A DNA stretch of 64,000 nt from Blepharisma japonicum (lineage: Eukaryota > Ciliophora > Heterotrichea > Heterotrichida > Blepharismidae), in the NCBI GenBank assembly GCA_949751835.1, contig CATKHK010000033.1, positions 372,001 to 436,000 of the forward strand, written 5' to 3'. Numbering within the stretch: position 1 is the first letter of the stretch; each line of letters opens with the position of its first letter. This document shows, one piece after another, positions 53,326 through 64,000 of this stretch. A model generated the notes under the pieces. It ran no database searches and was not told where the DNA came from. It saw nothing but the letters and a program-made list of their open reading frames with translations. Made by a program: the position numbers and the translations under genes.

Positions 53326-54033
53326 ATGCTTATAGCACTCCTATTTATCTCGGTAACAGCTGAAGATCCAATGTACCACTTTAACCCAGAAAGCGGAGAA
53401 GAATATGATTGATCTGGATTACAAAGAAAACCTAAGTAAGCAATATTAAGCGATCCATATAAAATTGATACAGGAGACTCCTATTTTATCTTTAATGTAG
53501 GCTCAAATTTGGAAGAAACCTGTAAAGGCCAAAAAGCTTCTGCCATCAAAAAATCTAAGTTTTCAGATGACTGCGAAGTAATAGGAAGAAATGACGAAAT
53601 TTTTTACAGATTATTGGACCATTATGCAAAAGGAATTTCTATTGAATATTGAACTGACGAGCTATGCGTCTCTTCTTGGAATGACTATGAGACTAGAAAA
53701 ATGACGACAATTACACTAATTTGTAACCCTAAGGAATATGACTTTGAATTAGTTAGCCGCACTGATGCTTGTGAAATTAAGTTTTCCAAAAAAACGTATT
53801 TAGGCTGCCCACAAAAATTTTCGTCTTATGTTTGGCTAAGAATTCTTTGGAGTGTTTTGGGAGCAATTTTTATTGTTGCTGCATTATTTGCATGTGTTAT
53901 CTGCATTTTCGAAGATGAAGAGTGGGATGAAGACGAAAATCAGCCAAAAGTAGAGAGTGGGCCTGTATGGAGAGAAATGAAAACTATAGTAAGAAAAGGT
54001 AAAAACTGGGGAAAATCAGTAATAATTATGTAG
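53326..54033 (+). CDS. MRH-domain type I membrane protein (M6P-receptor/Atg27-like)
   Basis: After splicing 53436-53450, a 230-residue protein: signal peptide MLIALLFISVTA, a luminal mannose-6-phosphate-receptor-homology-like domain (YFIFNVGSN..ETCKG..RKMTTITLICNP..FELVSRTDACEIKF..GCP), one membrane helix (IFIVAALFACVICIF) and an acidic cytosolic tail (EDEEWDEDEN) followed by a basic end. Three pairs of Cys fit the MRH disulfides. Atg27 and cation-dependent M6P receptors share this layout and sort hydrolases or traffic with Atg9. TGA is Trp at YDWSGL and EYWTDEL. Confidence 0.75.
53436..53450 (+). other. 15-nt intron
   Basis: GTAAGCAATATTAAG in phase 2; it joins QRKPN to DPYKIDTGD in the MRH gene. 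Confidence 0.85.
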
Positions 54034-54348
54034 GCTTATTCCCAAATGAGATACTCGAACACTGAGTATGAAAAAGTTTAGGAGAGCACTAATTAGAAAT
54101 TATTTAATCTGCAAATTATATGCATATTTTTCCAATTTGTCATTAATTTTTAATAAATCATTATCTTTGCATGATAGTTTGCTTTAAATCCGCTATAGAG
54201 AAACAAATATCAAATTTTATATTAAATATTTTCAAAAACAAGGTAATCATGCAAAATAAAAGCAAAGCCAATTGCTTCAAGCCATCCGCTATTCAAGAAT
54301 ATAAATATATATCTTTCTTATAAGCCTCTTTCTTTTTATTTTATAAAA
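54034..54348. other. Intergenic, no gene seen
   Basis: About 315 bp between two plus-strand genes; AT-rich, no element recognised. Confidence 0.45.
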
Positions 54349-54852
54349 ATGGTCGAAGCATTTGCATGTGCCAGGCTTCAAAACGAATTCAGAGAACTAT
54401 CACAAAACGAAGACATTGGATTTTCAGTCGGGCTTATTGACGATAATCTTTTCAACTGGTCTGTTTGTTTTTCAGGACCACAAGATACTGCATGGGAAGG
54501 TGGACTTTACATGGCCACTTTAAGATTTCCTCCTCAGTATCCTAACTCTCCTCCAGAAATGATTTTTAGAACAGAGATGTGGCATCCAAATATTTTCCCT
54601 GATGGGAGAGTTTGCATATCAATTTTGCATCCTCCAGGTGAAGATCAATTTAATCAATATGAAAGTGCATCAGAAAGATGAAGGCCGATACTGGGCGTTG
54701 AAGCTATATTAGTGTCTGTTATTTCAATGCTTAATGATCCTAATCTTGATAGCCCTGCTAATATTGATGCAGCTGTGCAATATAGAAATGATAAATCAGG
54801 ATACTTAAGAAGAGTGAGGAGGTTAGCCCAGAAATCTGTAGAAAGTCTTTAA
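54349..54852 (+). CDS. UBE2G2: Ubiquitin-conjugating enzyme E2 G2 (UBC7)
   Basis: A 167-residue E2 with catalytic Cys89 in DGRVCISIL, the HPN-type motif WHPNIF and the UBC7/UBE2G acidic insertion just after the Cys (HPPGEDQFNQYESASERW). UBE2G2 has the same length and the same Cys number. It normally works in ER-associated degradation with gp78/Hrd1-type ligases. The frame crosses a TGA at a conserved Trp (SERWRPILG). Confidence 0.95.
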
Positions 54853-55051
54853 TTAAATAAATATTCTATGCATTTATTTAGAGTCACGCTTGCTTAGGAC
54901 TTAATACGAATCAATTAATGATGGCAATCTTATTGAATAAAAATCGGCATTAGGTATGAGCTTATAAGATGAAATTCATTCAATTATGAGTTGAACAAGC
55001 AAATAATTTGACAAATTTTCTATTTTAAATACTTTTAAATATCTTTAACTA

Positions 55052-57934
55052 TTAGCGTGTCGTTCTCCCCATATAAGAGTTTCTTGGGCTTTCATAATAA
55101 GCTGATCTTGACAAAGATTCTCTTGTCATTCCATCCCCACTTTCATTAATCAAGCTGTAAGTTCTTGTATCTCCAATTAATTTTTTTCTGCTTTCTTTCA
55201 TTTCATTTTCAATCAGCTCATTTTCTAACGAATATAGCCTCTTCTTAAAATCTAAGTATTGGTCATCGCATTTTCCTATCTGTCTTTTAAGTGTATCTTT
55301 TGTGTTTAAATCCACATTTTGATCTAACTGCTCATTAAGCCTCCACTTTTCACTTTCACACCTTTCAGCTTCTGCCCTTATTCTCATAATTTCATCAAAA
55401 ATTCTTTTAGAATCAATTGCTTTAGATCTCCAGAACTTAGTCATCATATCTTCCAGGTCTCTTTTTTGTTTGACTATTAATGAAATTTTGCGCTCCAAAC
55501 TTTCTTTTTTGCTTTCGCTTAATGATTTGTTATTTTGGCTTTCCTGCAAAATTTTGCGAATTTCGTCGTTTAATTTTTCGTTATCTTCATGCAAGTTTTG
55601 GATGTTTGACCTTAATCCTATAATTTCTCTATGCAAAGATGCGATTTCAGTGTGAAGGTTTTCTTTAACCTGAATATTTTGACTATAAAGGTCATCTAAG
55701 CTATTTTTCAACATTTCTTCTTTGCTCCTTAACAAATTTTCTTCTCTGTTGTGCTCCTCTATATATCTCTGCAAAGAATTTATCTGTGCTTTTGCCTGCT
55801 CATTTTCCCTTGACAGCTGTAAATTCTTCTCGAATTTTTGGAGAACTTCTTCAATAACCAATTGCATCCATCTTTGAACTGAATTTAATTCAGCTGGAAG
55901 CTGATCCCAGGAGGCTAAAAATTCAGCCAAAATGCTTGTGAGGTTTAAATCTTTTGAGTTGTCTACTAGATCTCCTCCAATTTTGCAACATTCTTCTATT
56001 TGAATTTCTAAATTATTTTTTTCATCTTTAAGTTTGTCAAAATCCGAGCTTAGCCTGTCATAGGCTTCAGTGATTTTTCTTCTTTCATTTCTTTCTCCAT
56101 CGATCTCTTCTCTCAATCTTTTTACAATGTCATTGAATGAATTTATGGTAATCTCAGATTCTTTTAGGTGCTCATCTTTTTCTTTTGACTGATGCTTTTG
56201 GATTGCCAACTCTTTTGTTATTTCTTCTATTTGCAGTTTCATTGAAGTATTTTCATTTTGAGAATATTGATGGTTAGTGCGCTCTTGAGAAAGGCATGAT
56301 TCAAGACTTCTTAGCTCGCTAGCATAATTATCCCTTTTTTCGGAGGCAATTAGCAAGCTTGACTTGTATTTCTCGATTTCGTCACGTAAATTTAAAATTT
56401 CATTATTAAGATTCTCTATTTCATTTTGCATGATTTCAGAGTTTTTCTGGTTTTCATTTAATCTGGCATAAAGCCCGTTTATTTCTTTGACTTGGCTTTG
56501 ATCGCGCTGATAAGTTTCTTGCTTTTCATTCCACATTTTTTCGATTTCGAAGCGAAGTTCATCAATTTGTTTAAGATTAGACTCATTACGGATTTTCAGC
56601 TCTTCATAGTCAAATGTTTTATTTTCAAGGGATTTTTGCAATTCCTTATTTTCAGTCTCTAAGCTTGTTAGCGAAATTTGAGCTTGGTTTAACTGGGATT
56701 GCACTTGGCTTAAATTGATGCTTGTCTGAGCTTCTTTTTTTCTGGATTGCTCCAAAGCTTTTTCTGTCTCGTCCAGTTTCCCTTCAGTTAAATTCACTTT
56801 CTCATTTAAAGCTTCACATTCTCTTTCTATTGACTGTTTCTGTACAATTTCCCTCTGCAGATCTTCTTTTATTATACTAATTTCATTTTCTTTTTCTTCT
56901 ATTCTTGCTCTTAAATTATTAAAGCTTTGATGGACTTCTCTTAAGCTCCTTTCATTCCTGGCTTGCTCAGATCTGGAGGATTCCAATTCTTTTTCGAATT
57001 TTTCTTTGTGTCCTTTTTCTTGGTCTAAATTTTCTTTTAATTTCGAATGCTCTTCATGTAAATCTGTATGAGAATTTTGAGCATTTTCAAGGTCTTGGGT
57101 AATTATATTGATTTTATAATTCGCTTCTTCAAGAGTCTTTGTCAATTCAGAATTTTCTGATTCTAGTCTATGGATTTCATTATCATTATATTGTAAAGCA
57201 GAGGTGGCAGTGCTTAATTGCTTTTTCAGTTCATCACGAATATATTCTAATTCTTTACATAAAGCGCTTTTTTGTTCTAAATTTTCAGTCAGTTTATTTA
57301 TCCTGACTTCTTGATCTTTTAGTGTGTGCTGCATCTTGGCGCTACGTCTTCTATTTTCATCGCTTTGTTCCTTTTCTTTAGCGTACTGGGTAAATGCATC
57401 TGCGTCTACTCCAGACAGTCCGAGTTTTTCTATATGATTTTCTAATGTTTCTTTTAAAACCTCAATATATACTTTTTGTTCTTCTGATGACAAAATTTCA
57501 GCTCTTAAGCTCTCTTCAAGGAGAGCTTTTTCCTTTGACAGCTCTAAAAATTTGTGCCGTAAATCTACGTACAGGTCTTCTAAATTTTCATTTTGGCTGT
57601 CAGGTTTTTTTGATTCTGCATGAAATCGAGCATTAAATTGGGAAAGTTGATCTTGTAGAAGGGAGATCTTTAAGTTGGCATCTTCTAGTTGCTTTAATAA
57701 AGGATTTGAAGAAGTACCAAGCATGTCTGGCTCAATTGGAAGTGGGTGGTCAGGGATTATTTCAGTTATTCTTGCTTCGCATAACTCTTTGTATTGCTCA
57801 AGGGATCGTAAGCGGATAGCTTGAGATTTAATTTTTTCTTGAAGTTGAAGGAGTAATTCAGAGTGATCTGGGGTATAAATTTGAGGGTCGTCAGAGGATT
57901 CGCTTGATTGAAATCTTTTGCGCTCAGCTTCCAT
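55052..57934 (-). CDS. Long coiled-coil protein, unknown (centrosomal/rootlet-like)
   Basis: About 960 residues from the ATG at 57934 (MEAERKRFQSSESSDDPQ). Almost the whole protein from ~20 to ~900 is a Glu/Lys/Gln/Leu coiled coil; the tail is Ser/Arg-rich (SLSRSAYYESPRNSYMGRTTR). An in-frame ATG at 57985 exists but would add a very hydrophobic 17-residue stretch read from AT-rich leader DNA, so 57934 is preferred. No TGA codon or intron. Similar to rootletin/CEP-type proteins only in composition. Confidence 0.78.
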   Translation of the reverse strand: MEAERKRFQSSESSDDPQIYTPDHSELLLQLQEKIKSQAIRLRSLEQYKELCEARITEIIPDHPLPIEPDMLGTSSNPLLKQLEDANLKISLLQDQLSQFNARFHAESKKPDSQNENLEDLYVDLRHKFLELSKEKALLEESLRAEILSSEEQKVYIEVLKETLENHIEKLGLSGVDADAFTQYAKEKEQSDENRRRSAKMQHTLKDQEVRINKLTENLEQKSALCKELEYIRDELKKQLSTATSALQYNDNEIHRLESENSELTKTLEEANYKINIITQDLENAQNSHTDLHEEHSKLKENLDQEKGHKEKFEKELESSRSEQARNERSLREVHQSFNNLRARIEEKENEISIIKEDLQREIVQKQSIERECEALNEKVNLTEGKLDETEKALEQSRKKEAQTSINLSQVQSQLNQAQISLTSLETENKELQKSLENKTFDYEELKIRNESNLKQIDELRFEIEKMWNEKQETYQRDQSQVKEINGLYARLNENQKNSEIMQNEIENLNNEILNLRDEIEKYKSSLLIASEKRDNYASELRSLESCLSQERTNHQYSQNENTSMKLQIEEITKELAIQKHQSKEKDEHLKESEITINSFNDIVKRLREEIDGERNERRKITEAYDRLSSDFDKLKDEKNNLEIQIEECCKIGGDLVDNSKDLNLTSILAEFLASWDQLPAELNSVQRWMQLVIEEVLQKFEKNLQLSRENEQAKAQINSLQRYIEEHNREENLLRSKEEMLKNSLDDLYSQNIQVKENLHTEIASLHREIIGLRSNIQNLHEDNEKLNDEIRKILQESQNNKSLSESKKESLERKISLIVKQKRDLEDMMTKFWRSKAIDSKRIFDEIMRIRAEAERCESEKWRLNEQLDQNVDLNTKDTLKRQIGKCDDQYLDFKKRLYSLENELIENEMKESRKKLIGDTRTYSLINESGDGMTRESLSRSAYYESPRNSYMGRTTR

Positions 57935-58662
57935 AATTATAATTAAAGATAAAAGAATTATATTTATATTATATGCGCTGGCCAAAAAATTAGTTAAAAT
58001 TCAAATTCTAGATAATTAAATGAAAACTTATCAATATTATTAAAATTTTTTTATTCAAAAAGGATGAATGTGCTTAAGTTAAGCCTAATATAAAATTTGA
58101 AAAGATTCTGAGCAATTAATGTCTAATTTTATTTTATTCAAAATTCTTTTAGTAAGGCTTTCTGGACTTTGAGGAAGAGAAAAGGGTTTCGTATGACAAA
58201 ACATTTGGAAAGGGAGAAAAATTCTGCCCAAGAAGTGCAAATTTTCTTTGTTCACTTAAATGTTTGTTAAGCCAAAATTAAGATTACTTAAGTAAAGCTA
58301 ATTTATTAATGACCATTTTAATTTTTGCTTGTCAAGCATTATGACAAACAAAATAATTTGATGCTAATTTTTGGTCTTTTGCTCAAGAATTATATTAAGT
58401 TTCTATTATTGGCATATAGATTATTATTAAATGCTGAAACAAAGAATTATAAATTATTTTATTTTTTTGCAGCCTTATTGCTTCTCCTTGCAGGGCAATC
58501 ATAACTTTTATGCCAATAATTTATTTTAACTATTTCATATTATTTAAAGATTAAAATTTACAAACTAGATGGCATCAAATTATTAGCTATTAAAAGCATT
58601 CTTTACCATGTAATAAATAATTATTTTTATTACTCTATAAGCTACACACAGTTCAATCGTTT
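57935..58662. other. Intergenic, no gene seen
   Basis: About 730 bp between the coiled-coil start and the cyclase stop; stops in all frames, no repeat or RNA gene recognised. The middle (about 58130-58270) is a little richer in G+C. Confidence 0.45.
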
Positions 58663-61600
58663 TTATAGTGCAAACAAATCACTTGGAGTTGTCACAAAAT
58701 AGCACTTCAAAGCTCTGTCAATGCTTTTTGCTACTATTTCTTTATTGAAGTTATATTGCAGTTTATCAGGAATCCTGCCTTCCAAAATTTCTCTTGTAAC
58801 TTCACTAACATTGATTTTTCCAGCTTCTCCACCGCTTTCCATTTTATTTGCTAATAATACATCAGGCCCATAAATATCATACCTAACAACAGTAGTTCCA
58901 ATGATCCCTGCAATCACTTCACCTGTATGGAGGCCAATTCTCATATTAAGGCTTGAGTTATGCTCTTCATTGACCTGATTAATTATATGAATCATTGCTT
59001 GAGCCATCTTCAGCATATTCAAGCATTCTGCACTGACATCTCTATGAATATCATTTGTGATTCCCATCACCACATAGCAATCACCAATTGTATGCACCTT
59101 GTACACATTAAATTCTATACACTTCTTGTCAAATCTTGTAAAAAGATTGGAAAGCATCTCCACAACTTCAATCGGGGTCTTATCTGAGCTCCAAGCAGTA
59201 AACCCAACAATATCAGCAAACAGTAAAGTTACTTGGAATAGTCGATCGGTTGTAGCACGAAATTGCTTATATTTTTCGAGTACAAACTTTGGCATCATAA
59301 AAGAAAGCAGTTGTTCAGTTTTCTGGTTTTCTATGTTTGCAGCTTTGGTAAGATTGAAGTTTATCCTGACTTTTTGTTCTCTTGTATACCCTGCAATTAC
59401 GTTAATAAATGCAGAACTGGCAACAATAACTATATTTAGCACATATTCTAGTGCGCCTCCTTTGGTTACTGCTAAAGCAAGCCATGTGAAAAAGACCACA
59501 ATAAGGGATATGCAGTGGACAATAAAGTTGCCACCTGATATGTGAGATAGGATGAGAATCAGGTACATCACTTCTAATGCTGACATATCAGCTTGTGCGG
59601 CAGTGTTATACCCAATATTGAATAGAACTACAATAAGTAGCCAAACTAAGCAAATAACGATCAATAATGGGTAACATCTGAACAAATAAAACTTCCTATG
59701 CACAATTAGGCAAATGACAAGAAATACCACATCAATAATCCTTCCAATAAGTATAGAATCTTCATCATATCCTGATACATACCCCCATTTGAGCCCATAG
59801 TACAGAAGTAGCAAGCAGTAGGTAAAAACGGCTATGTAAAGTCCATAAAATAAAACAATGGCGTTTTCTTTTGTTTTGCCCAGCCTCAACTCTTTCTCTT
59901 CTTCTGTTTCTTTGAAGTTAAGATTAATGACTCTGTTTTCTGGTTTTCTTGAGGTTTTTGTATTTTTCATACTAAAATCAAACTTTTCTCTGAAAGTTTC
60001 TTGAGTCCTTTTAGATGTATTTTCTCCTTCATTAGATACGTTGCTTGCATACGATGACCTTGAACCAGTTGTTAAGCCCCCAAGAGAAGGAACCATAAGT
60101 GATGGCTTTTTGGGGACTTTTTGCGATTCAATAACGTTATTATCAGGATTTTCATCACTATTTTTGTCTGTGTAAACGTAAAAAGTCTTCATTTTGCCTT
60201 TACCTTTGGCTTCTACTTCATTCTTATAAAAGCTTAACCCTTTCGCGTCTCCAATCATATTAAAAGTTTCTGTGGTTATCTGAATTTGATTCGGTAAGTC
60301 AATAGTAGAGCACATACGAGAAGCTGTGTTTACAGTATCCCCGACTAATGAAAACTGTGGCTTATGGTGTCCTACAACTCCTGCTGTCACTTTTCCGCTA
60401 TTTATTCCAATTTTTACTTGTAGTTTCCCTCCAAACTTTAATTCAATATTCTGAACCAAATCTAAAATAGCCAAACTCATCTCAATCCCTCTTCTGGCAT
60501 GAGGTATTTTCCTCAGATCATCACTCAAGTCAAACTCAAAATCTTTCAGTCCAGCACAAGCCATATACGTTTTTCCTACAGTCTCAATCTTTGTGATTCC
60601 ACTCGTTTCACACATCTGATCCAGTGTCTGGAAAAAGGTGTCCAGAAAAGATGTCAGTTCGTCAGGGTTGTATTCTTTACAAATTTTATCAAAATCGCAT
60701 ATATCGCAGAATACTATTGTGACTTCTCCTTGATCTTCTGCAATGTATCGAGTGCCTTCTTTTACACGGTTCCTTACAAATGCAGGGAGAAGTTGACTGA
60801 GAATTGAGTTGTTGCTTTCGAATTCGGCTTCGATGTCGTGGAGAAGTTTGTGCTCCATACGTTTGGATTTTTCAATTTCACGGGAAGAAATAGAAGATGT
60901 GACTGTTACAGCAGCGACTAAGGTGCAGTAGGTTAAAATATCAAGGGTTACATGTTCCGATGAATCGCCTTTGCCATAAGTAGACACTCCACAAGATATG
61001 ATGAAGGAGCAGACATTTACAAGATTTAATACGCTCATAGCAAGTCAGTTGACGTCAAATACAAAAAATGACAATTCGGTAAGCATGCATGTTATTAGTG
61101 CCAATTCAATTCTAAAAGCCATTTCCATTATGAATTTGATCAAAATAGCACAAAAAATCCAGAAAATGCTGAAGAATATATAGTTCTGCTTAAAAATTTT
61201 TGTATGTGAAAACCCAAAGACTAATAATTGAGCAAAAGTTATTATAGCGCCTCCAGTGGCTGCGCCTTCCTTTTCAATACCTCCAGCAACAATGGTAAAT
61301 GCTCCTAATAAAGCTGCAATATAAAGTAAAATCCTTCTGAAAAACGTTAAATGCTCATTTGTATATCTTTCTCTATATTTTCTTTCAATATTTGGAGCAT
61401 TAAAGTGCATAGAGTATTTTTTCATTTGAAATCCATCAACCTCAAATTCACTTTTCCAAACGGAAGAATCTTCATACACCCTTTCTAAATTTTTTGCATA
61501 GCTTTCTAGCCTGTTAAATTTCCCACCTAATTCAGGCATAACTTTGCTGGCTTCAAAATTCCCATACCAAAGGAAATTACTAAAATAGTCATAAGCCGAG

Positions 61601-64000
61601 GAAATTATATAGCAGATTAAAGGAATAATGATAATTCCTACAATATTTGCTGAGGAATCATTTAGCTCGTCTCCAGCACCTCTCAGTTCTTTGCTAGTAA
61701 AGTTGTGGGCATTAGTAATGCCTAGGTAGCCAATCATGAACCCAACTGATAAAATAAATAGAGTTATAGTGATTCAGTTAAAAACATTGGTCTCTTTTCA
61801 TACTTGACATAAAATTGTTAGGACCATACATGGGAATAAGCTGAATTCAAGCAATGATAAATCGGAACTTCTCCCTGAATCGCTGACTATATAAAGGTTA
61901 ACACTGACTATCAGCAATAAAATAGCAGCAGTATGTATGAGACCTAGTACAATATAAATAGCCAACTGCTTCAAATTAAGAAATTCACTGGTGATCCCTT
62001 TTGTGTATATTCTAGGATTATGTAAAATTTGTTCTTTCGAAGCTCGCTGGTTAAATGTTCCTAGACCTATTATAGGGAAAATAGTATAAAAAATATTGAA
62101 GCCTACTATAAGCCCACCATTGAAGATAGAAAATCCTGAGTAGTCAGAAGCAAGGAAAAAGCCAAAAATAATCATAGTCATTACAAAATTTTTATACAAA
62201 AATATCAGCACTACTTTGCTCATTTTACTGTAACTCCAATGGCCATGAACAAGTAGCACATTTTTAAGATAAGCGAAATGGGATATAGATAGCTCTGCAT
62301 AATTTTTAGCTACACTTTCTTGTTTCCCTGTAATCCCAACACCTATGTCTGCTTCTTGGAGCATCGAAATATCGCTACTTCCATCTCCAATAGCAAGTAC
62401 TAATGGCTTAAATCCAAAGCTGGTCTTCAACAATTTTACCACATCAGATTTATCCTTCGGCATCATCCCAGAAAAGCACACAAATTTAGCAGAGAATAGT
62501 AATGCAACAAAGAGTTTCCTTGCTTTGTTATCTTGTACAGCAGCTCGAAACGAGACTCTATCACAGGAAACTACAAAATTTACTTGGCTTGGGTTGAATT
62601 CTCCCAGATTAATATCTTCAAAGGAAATCCCAATTCTTGAGAATTTCCTAAACACGTTAGGCTTATTTGGCTGAGTGCCATTTCTTGTTTGTGATCTATT
62701 CATATGTGGCGATTCTGAATTATCTAAATTTTCACTTTCCTTTAGGCTGTCATCTAGATCTCGACCATTGGGATCATTAACTTCAAGGTCTCCAATACTG
62801 TCTATCCTTTCTAGTTCTCCGATTTTTGAATGAAAAACGTAATTTTCTAACCCTTTTTGTAGTGCTTTGTACACTTGATGGGAGGCGCCTAAGTTTTGAA
62901 GCTTAACAATAGGTTCATTTTCAATTAACTCACAAGATATTGCTGATGAAATGCAAGAGTTTTCATTATCTCCGCTTGCCATTCATATTTTGATCCCTGC
63001 TTCTCTTAGGTCACATATTGCAGCCTTTGTGTCGGTCAATACAATATCTTCAATTCCAGCAATCCCTAAATACTCCAAATTAGCTTCTACATCTTTATAC
63101 GCGTTTTCGATCCTCAATGTTTGGTTTAACAATGAGTTTTTAGCTGCTTGGACTTTATTTTGGAAATCAGCCAGCTCAAGCGCCGTAAGTTTTTTATAAG
63201 CTAATACCATTGTCCTAAGTCCTTGCTTGCCTAGCTGCTCTATTTGGTTGTTTATTGTATTTACTAGGTCGGTTTCCTTTTCAAAATATTCAAGCATTGA
63301 AAAATGTGACCCTTTTATATATAGATAAGCAGCTTCTTCGTCATTTTTCTTTACAATGATTTTAGACTGTTGAGTTTCAGGGTCGAATTCTCGGGAATCG
63401 ATAATAGTAAACATGGACGAATTCTCTGGACCTTCAATTTCGACTTGATCAGCCATTTTGTTACGGAGAATATAACCAAGACGAACTGCACCTTCTGCTA
63501 AAGCAATTTCATCGGCAGATGGGCCGTAATATTTATTCCATTGAATTGTTAAGGAGTTGCACATTGTTAGGCATCTGATAAAGTTAGTCTTAAGAGAGTT
63601 GGAGTTTTCTTTCTCAAGGGACTTGCGGAGCCTTTCAAAAGAATTGTCACATTGAGGAGATGGGTCTTGGTCATATCCTTCTCTATATGTATGCTTGGTA
63701 GAAAATGGGACTTCAGTAAGGTTTTTCTGCCTCGGATCATCAGAAACTGCTGAAATACGGTTTTCAAGGGTATCTGAAGGAGAATCATCATCAACGTATT
63801 CTTCAAGCCCTACAAAGCAGGCTTTAAGCATAAGCTGGTTTTCAGTCAAAGTTCCAGTCTTATCAGTGATAACATATTCTACCTGTCCCAAGTTTTCATT
63901 CACATTGGCAGACTTAAACTGAACATTTCCACACATTTGGTAGGAAATTAGCTTGCTTTGGAACAGCCTAATAATATCCATCACCACAAATAACGAAATT
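58663..64000 (-). CDS. P4-ATPase-guanylyl cyclase fusion (5' end outside window)
   Basis: At least 1778 residues, with the N-terminus beyond the right edge. The upstream part is a P4-type ATPase: DKTGTLTEN, LYIKGSHFSM, GIKIWMASGDN and GDGSSDISMLQ, then membrane helices. Two class III cyclase domains follow, each after membrane helices. C1 (~60200-60800) has FCDICDF, KIETVGKTY and GDTVNTASRM; C2 (~58800-59250) has FADIVGFTAW and TIGDCYVVMG. Only C2 keeps both metal Asp; only C1 keeps the purine Glu and the Asn-x3-Arg pair. This inverted order and the ATPase fusion are known from Paramecium, Tetrahymena and Plasmodium guanylyl cyclases. At least three TGA codons are Trp, one at the DVNWLAM junction. 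Membrane-bound, presumably ciliary/plasma membrane. Confidence 0.93.

Noticed and set aside
53720-53735. Telomere-like CCTAA string
   Set aside because: A single occurrence inside the MRH gene; no tandem array anywhere in the window.
57935-57985. N-terminal extension of the long coiled-coil protein to 57985
   Set aside because: The extra 17 residues are hydrophobic, read from AT-rich leader DNA, and unlike the rest; the ATG at 57934 fits better.

Overview
The window is eukaryotic and reads as a heterotrich ciliate, most likely Blepharisma. Two direct signs support this. First, TGA is read as tryptophan: about twenty in-frame TGA codons sit inside otherwise continuous, recognisable proteins, often where the family has a conserved Trp, while every gene ends in TAA or TAG. 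Second, all introns found are 15 nt (eleven) or 16 nt (one), begin GTA, end AG, and carry an A at the sixth base from the 3' end. Stentor also has such introns but uses the standard code, so TGA=Trp favours Blepharisma. The DNA is AT-rich and very compact, with genes on both strands, most gaps of 30-400 bp, and two head-to-head pairs whose start codons are 16 and 32 bp apart. This resembles a somatic (macronuclear) chromosome. No telomere repeat, tRNA, rRNA, CRISPR array, virus-like element or intact transposon was found.

Layout. 1-3.6 kb: a tandem pair of secreted GH5 endoglycoceramidase-like enzymes and a Cys-rich GPI-type surface protein. 3.7-9.6 kb: small Tim chaperone, INTS11, V-ATPase subunit E, a catalytically degenerate rhodanese with a prenylation tail, a coiled-coil protein, a small membrane protein and Rab2. 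9.7-11 kb: a gene-poor stretch with a probable decayed gene. 11-16.3 kb: O-methyltransferase-fold protein, sperm-tail PG-rich repeat protein, a 3' fragment of the proteasome gene RPN10, and glucosidase II alpha. 16.4-24.7 kb: two unknown proteins, importin alpha, a TPR/RRM protein, VPS45 and a SIZ-type SUMO ligase. 24.8-36 kb: a membrane aspartic-protease homologue, a repeat protein, a mitochondrial folate/FAD-type carrier, methionine aminopeptidase 1, SRP receptor beta, a Rab-like GTPase and USP40. 36.3-44 kb: a second O-methyltransferase-fold protein, a cAMP-receptor-like GPCR, a CaaX protein, BLOC1S1, PAM16, an unknown protein and CEP164. 44.5-58 kb: a pseudokinase-Kelch fusion, an EF-hand protein, three long coiled-coil proteins, a myristoylated protein, an MRH-domain receptor and UBE2G2. 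58.7 kb to the right edge: the ciliate/apicomplexan P4-ATPase-guanylyl cyclase fusion, running off the window.

The genes are mainly housekeeping: vesicle traffic (Rab2, VPS45, BLOC1S1, MRH receptor), ubiquitin/SUMO (USP40, UBE2G2, SIZ), mitochondrial import (small Tim, PAM16) and cilia (CEP164, PG-rich repeat protein, cyclase). I see no operon-like defence or biosynthetic system. The points most worth a second look are the intron grammar, the two gene relics, the near-zero-length divergent promoters, and the several proteins of known fold that have lost catalytic residues.
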